Assembly (NCBI RefSeq): GCF_028618695.1
Contig: NZ_JAQIVI010000334.1
Coordinates: 1 to 7,569 of the forward strand
Direction of reading: 5' to 3'
DNA length: 7,569 bases
Source: Natrinema soli
GTDB lineage: Archaea > Halobacteriota > Halobacteria > Halobacteriales > Natrialbaceae
Part shown: positions 5,310 to 7,569 of the stretch, piece after piece
How positions within the stretch are numbered: position 1 is the stretch's first letter
Layout of the letters: each line of letters starts with the position of its first letter
Notes under the pieces: model-generated
Told to the model about the DNA's origin: nothing
Seen by the model: the letters and a program-made list of their open reading frames with translations, nothing else
Databases searched by the model: none
Translations under genes and position numbers: made by a program

Positions 5310-6851
5310 TTACTCCTCCGCGTCCCGCGCCCAGTCGCGCGATCGGTCGACGGCGTCCGCCCAGCGGTCGTAGCGCCGATCGGCGTCGTCCGGATCCATC
5401 TCGGGTTCGAACTCCGCGTCGACCTGCCAGTTACTCCGCAGCTCGTCGGGATCGCTCCAGTAACCGACGGCGAGTCCGGCCGCGTAGGCCGATCCCAGCG
5501 CCGTGGTCTCGTCGACGACCGGACGAACGATCTCCGAGCCGATGATGTCCGACTGGAGCTGGCAGAGGAAGTTGTTCTTGACCGCGCCGCCGTCGACCTT
5601 CAGCGACGTCATCTCGATCCCCGAGTCGGCCTCCATCGCTTCGGCCACGTCCCGCGTCTGGTACGCGATCGACTCGAGGGTCGCGCGAACGACGTGTTCC
5701 TTTCGGGTGCCCCGCGTCATCCCGACGATGGTGCCGCGTGCGCGCTGGTCCCAGTGGGGTGCGCCCAGTCCCGTAAAGGCGGGGACGACGTAGACGCCGT
5801 CCGTCGAGTCGACGCTGCGGGCGAGCGACGCCGTCTCGGCCGGATCGTCGATCAGCGTCATGTCCTCGAGCCACTCGATCGCCGCGCCGGTGACGAAGAT
5901 CGACCCCTCGAGCGCGTACTGGACGTCCTCGCCGGCGCGCTGGAAGCCGATCGTTGTCAGCAGGCCGTGGTCGCTCTCGACGGCCTCGTTGCCGGTGTTC
6001 ATCAGGAAGAAGGAGCCGGTACCGTAGGTGTTCTTCGCGTCGCCGGCGTCGAAACAGGTCTGGCCGAACAGGGCCGCCTGCTGGTCACCCAGCGCCCCCG
6101 CGACCGGGATCTCGGCCTCGAGGAACCCGTCCGGATCGGTCGATCCGTAGGTGGCGTCGTCGCTCGAGGGGCGGACCTCGGGCAGCATCGCCTCGGGAAT
6201 CGAGAACTCCGCGAGGAGGTCGTCGTCCCACGCGAGGTCGTGGATGTTGTAGAGCATCGTCCGCGAGGCGTTCGTGACCTCCGTAATGTGCTCGCCCGTG
6301 AGGTTGTAGATCAACCACGAGTCGATAGTCCCGAACAGAACCTCTCCCTCCGCCGCGCGGTCACGGATGTCCTGCGGGCGGGCGCGCTCGAGTTTGATCG
6401 GATCGGCGTTGTCGAGCAGCCACTCGGCTTTCGTCGCCGAGAAGTAGGCGTCGGCCTCGAGGCCGGTCTTCTCGCGGACGGTCTCGACCATCCCGTCGTC
6501 CTCGAGCCGTTCGACGCGGTCGGTCGTTCGCCGGTCCTGCCAGACGATCGCATTGTGGACTGGCTTCCCGGAGTCGGCGTCCCACAGCAGCGTGGTCTCA
6601 CGCTGGTTGGTCACGCCGATGGCCTCGAGCCGGTCGGGACCGATGTCCGCTCGCCCGAGCGCCTGTCTGATGACGGCTCTGGTGTTCTCCCAGATCTCCA
6701 TCGGATCGTGTTCGACCCAGCCGGGCTCCGGATAGATCTGTTCGTGTTTCTCGTAGGCGTTCGCGACGACCTGCCCTTCGTGATCGAAGACGATGAAGCG
6801 GGTCCCGGTCGTCCCCTGGTCGACCGCACCGACGTACGTGGTTTCTGTCAC
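5310..6851 (-). CDS. glpK: Glycerol kinase
   Basis: GlpK phosphorylates glycerol with ATP to sn-glycerol 3-phosphate in the cytoplasm, the entry step of glycerol use. The 513 residues match the full length of FGGY-family glycerol kinases. DQGTTGTR (11-18) is the N-terminal phosphate-binding loop. NQRETT (82-87) carries the glycerol-binding Arg84 and Glu85. Tyr136 begins the first FGGY signature (136-148). GDQQAALFGQ (255-264) carries the catalytic base Asp256. VDGGAVKNNFLCQLQSD lies in the second signature. The residue aligned with the phosphorylated histidine of Gram-positive enzymes is Gly242, so control by HPr is not expected. An insert of roughly eight residues near 151-162 is unusual compared with bacterial enzymes. 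The start is a GTG (6849-6851): an in-frame TGA lies three codons upstream, and a TATA-like element sits about 35 bases ahead. It is divergent from glpA and couples to the downstream membrane-protein gene, whose ribosome binding site lies inside the last codons of glpK. Confidence 0.97.
   Translation of the reverse strand: MTETTYVGAVDQGTTGTRFIVFDHEGQVVANAYEKHEQIYPEPGWVEHDPMEIWENTRAVIRQALGRADIGPDRLEAIGVTNQRETTLLWDADSGKPVHNAIVWQDRRTTDRVERLEDDGMVETVREKTGLEADAYFSATKAEWLLDNADPIKLERARPQDIRDRAAEGEVLFGTIDSWLIYNLTGEHITEVTNASRTMLYNIHDLAWDDDLLAEFSIPEAMLPEVRPSSDDATYGSTDPDGFLEAEIPVAGALGDQQAALFGQTCFDAGDAKNTYGTGSFFLMNTGNEAVESDHGLLTTIGFQRAGEDVQYALEGSIFVTGAAIEWLEDMTLIDDPAETASLARSVDSTDGVYVVPAFTGLGAPHWDQRARGTIVGMTRGTRKEHVVRATLESIAYQTRDVAEAMEADSGIEMTSLKVDGGAVKNNFLCQLQSDIIGSEIVRPVVDETTALGSAYAAGLAVGYWSDPDELRSNWQVDAEFEPEMDPDDADRRYDRWADAVDRSRDWARDAEE
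5313..5319 (-). promoter_or_regulatory. Strong ribosome binding site for the glpK-linked membrane protein
   Basis: The complement reads GGAGGAG, six bases ahead of the ATG at 5306. It is formed by the two final glutamate codons of glpK, so the membrane protein is probably translated by ribosomes finishing glpK. This decides the start at 5306 over the internal Met13. It also contrasts with the leaderless-type starts elsewhere in the window. Confidence 0.7.
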
Positions 6852-6880
6852 TCGTATTCACCCGGTTGTGTAGCCGCGCG

Positions 6881-6893
6881 ACTATTTACTAGT
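6881..6893 (-). promoter_or_regulatory. TATA-like element of glpK
   Basis: On the minus strand this reads ACTAGTAAATAGT, centred about 35 bases ahead of the GTG at 6851. With a usual 27-base spacing, transcription would begin around 6859, leaving a leader of under ten bases. The ends ACTA and TAGT are inverted repeats around the AT core, so a repressor could cover the box. No Shine-Dalgarno sequence is seen ahead of the GTG. Confidence 0.5.
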
Positions 6894-6969
6894 GGTCGCA
6901 CGATATCGGTAAACAATTCTGACGATCATCATAAATGTTTCTGAACGTGTCACGATATGACGTAGATTC

Positions 6970-7044
6970 GCCAGTTCGATGGAAACCGGCCGCTAGAGGC
7001 GTTCCAAATGCGGAATACGACGGACTCGAAGCCGGCGAACTGGC
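6970..7044. repeat. 75-base element bounded by 9-base perfect inverted repeats
   Basis: GCCAGTTCG (6970-6978) is the exact reverse complement of CGAACTGGC (7036-7044). CCGGC (6986-6990) and GCCGG (7031-7035) extend the stem after a 7-base bulge on one side. A small inner stem TTCC/GGAA (7002-7005, 7012-7015) lies inside. It could be a structured leader, an operator pair or a small non-autonomous repeat. No target-site duplication is evident at its borders. Confidence 0.4.
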
Positions 7045-7115
7045 CGCTTGATCGTGTCGTCTCGTTGCGGACGAGCCAACCGGGGCAGAAAGTTACGGGA
7101 GTTTGGCTACCACCG

Positions 7116-7123
7116 ATAAAATA
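7116..7123 (+). promoter_or_regulatory. TATA-like element of glpA
   Basis: ATAAAATA lies centred about 38 bases ahead of the ATG at 7157. With usual archaeal spacing, transcription would start near 7146, leaving a short leader without a ribosome binding site. It overlaps the ATG at 7124, which is in frame with glpA, arguing against that upstream codon as the start. Confidence 0.55.
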
Positions 7124-7156
7124 ATGGGAGGGGTGATCGTAGATGCGGACGAAGGG

Positions 7157-7569
7157 ATGGCAACCGATACGGAGGTCCTCGTTCTCGGCGGCGGCTCGAC
7201 CGGCTGCGGTATCGCCCGCGATCTGGCGCGCCGCGGCCTCGAGGTCACGCTCGTCGAGCGAGGGACCCTCACAGACGGAACGACCGGCCGGATGCACGGC
7301 CTGCTGCACAGCGGCGGGCGGTACGCGGTGTCCGACCGGGCCAGCGCGCGGGAGTGTATCGAGGAGAACGAGGTGCTCCGGGAGATCGCGGGCCACTGCG
7401 TCGAGGAGACCGGCGGGCTGTTCGTCCAGCGCCCCGAGGATTCGGACGACTACTTCCGCGAGAAACTCGAGGGCTGCCGGAAGTGCGGGATCCCCGCCCG
7501 CGTGCTCTCGGGCGCGGAAGCCCGCGAGGTCGAACCGCACCTCGCGGCGGACGTGAAGCGAGCGATCGA
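7157..7569 (+). CDS. glpA: Glycerol-3-phosphate dehydrogenase FAD subunit A, N-terminal part
   Basis: The frame runs off the window end after 137 full codons. GlpA is the catalytic flavoprotein of the membrane-associated GlpABC complex, which oxidises glycerol 3-phosphate to dihydroxyacetone phosphate and passes electrons to the quinone pool. Residues 7-35 form the FAD-binding Rossmann fold, with GGGSTG (11-16) and the ribose-binding Glu34 at the end of the second strand. The segment [15 protein letters not shown] (44-58) closely follows the conserved GRNHGLLHSGARYAV of bacterial GlpA as I remember it. Further up, Ala-Arg-Glu-Cys-Ile-Glu-Glu-Asn also fits. In-frame starts at ATG 7124 and GTG 7133 are possible, but they lie on or just after the TATA element; 7157 gives an ordinary N-terminus. 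It is divergent from glpK, so kinase and dehydrogenase can be controlled from one region. The genes for subunits B and C would be expected downstream. Confidence 0.93.
   Translation, partial: MATDTEVLVLGGGSTGCGIARDLARRGLEVTLVERGTLTDGTTGRMHGLLHSGGRYAVSDRASARECIEENEVLREIAGHCVEETGGLFVQRPEDSDDYFREKLEGCRKCGIPARVLSGAEAREVEPHLAADVKRAI

Larger units (their letters stand above)
6852..7156. promoter_or_regulatory. Divergent glpK-glpA control region
   Basis: These 305 bases between the two divergent glycerol genes hold no gene that I can support. They contain a TATA-like element for glpK near 6886 and one for glpA near 7119. Between them are two copies of CACGATAT (6899-6906 and 6951-6958) and two of TTCTGA (6917-6922 and 6939-6944), then a 75-base inverted-repeat element (6970-7044). 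GTCA-CGATA-TGAC (6949-6961) is a small inverted repeat over the second CACGATAT copy. The stretch 6881-6960 is notably AT-rich against the coding background, as expected for a regulated promoter. Which regulator binds is unknown. Confidence 0.6.

Noticed and set aside
4332..6944. A plus-strand open frame of 870 codons covering the antisense of glpK and most of the membrane-protein gene
   Set aside because: It is opposite two well-supported genes. Long antisense frames are common in GC-rich codon-biased DNA, and its product is Arg/Asp/Gly-rich low complexity without a recognisable domain.
7008..7124. A 38-codon plus-strand frame in the glpK-glpA gap ending in TAA inside the glpA TATA element
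   Set aside because: It has a readable, balanced composition, but there is no ribosome binding site or promoter and it overlaps the inverted-repeat element. Peptide evidence or conservation would be required.
6950..7540. A minus-strand frame of 196 codons opposite glpA that runs into the divergent gap
   Set aside because: Most of it is antisense to the clear GlpA FAD domain. No promoter or ribosome binding site favours it and I recognise no domain, although its tail in the gap is less biased than usual for a shadow.
7143..7556. A plus-strand frame starting at the ATG nearest the GGTGATC motif
   Set aside because: It is out of frame with glpA, its product is Arg/Ala/Ser-rich low complexity, and glpA in the other frame is unmistakable.

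Overview
The window looks like chromosomal DNA of a halophilic archaeon (class Halobacteria). The flanking genes are GC-rich: 41 of 60 bases are G or C at 5641-5700. Their proteins are strongly acidic. Several start codons sit about 28 bases downstream of an AT-rich, TATA-like element, as in the leaderless or short-leader transcripts typical of haloarchaea. No species can be named from this.

Layout. 1-744 (+) is the 3' part of an unrecognised acidic protein. 778-1461 (-) is an archaeal HAD-family phosphoglycolate phosphatase. 1681-4108 (+) is a tight three-gene cassette: an ABC ATPase, an ABC-2 type permease and a small protein with a membrane segment at each end. The genes overlap or nearly touch and form one transcription unit. 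This cassette is visibly poorer in GC (27 of 60 at both 1741-1800 and 3301-3360) and uses TTA Leu and AGA Arg codons. It may be a transferred block. A convergent gap with two small hairpins (4187-4215) separates it from a glycerol locus.

The glycerol locus has glycerol kinase glpK (6851-5310, -), followed three bases later by a multi-pass membrane protein (5306-4233, -). Divergently transcribed is the start of glpA, the FAD subunit of anaerobic-type glycerol-3-phosphate dehydrogenase (7157 to the window end, +). The probable flow is glycerol entry (the membrane protein is the candidate carrier), phosphorylation by GlpK, then oxidation to dihydroxyacetone phosphate by GlpA with partners that would lie beyond the window. 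The 305-base divergent region carries a TATA-like element for each gene, short direct repeats in an A-B-B-A order, and a 75-base inverted-repeat element.

I saw no tRNA, rRNA, CRISPR array or transposase. No clearly new system is proven here. The best candidates for a second look are the glycerol-linked membrane protein, which lacks aquaporin motifs and appears to be a 5+5 helix internal repeat; the low-GC exporter cassette with its uncharacterised third protein; and the duplicated hairpin-like domain at the end of the first protein.
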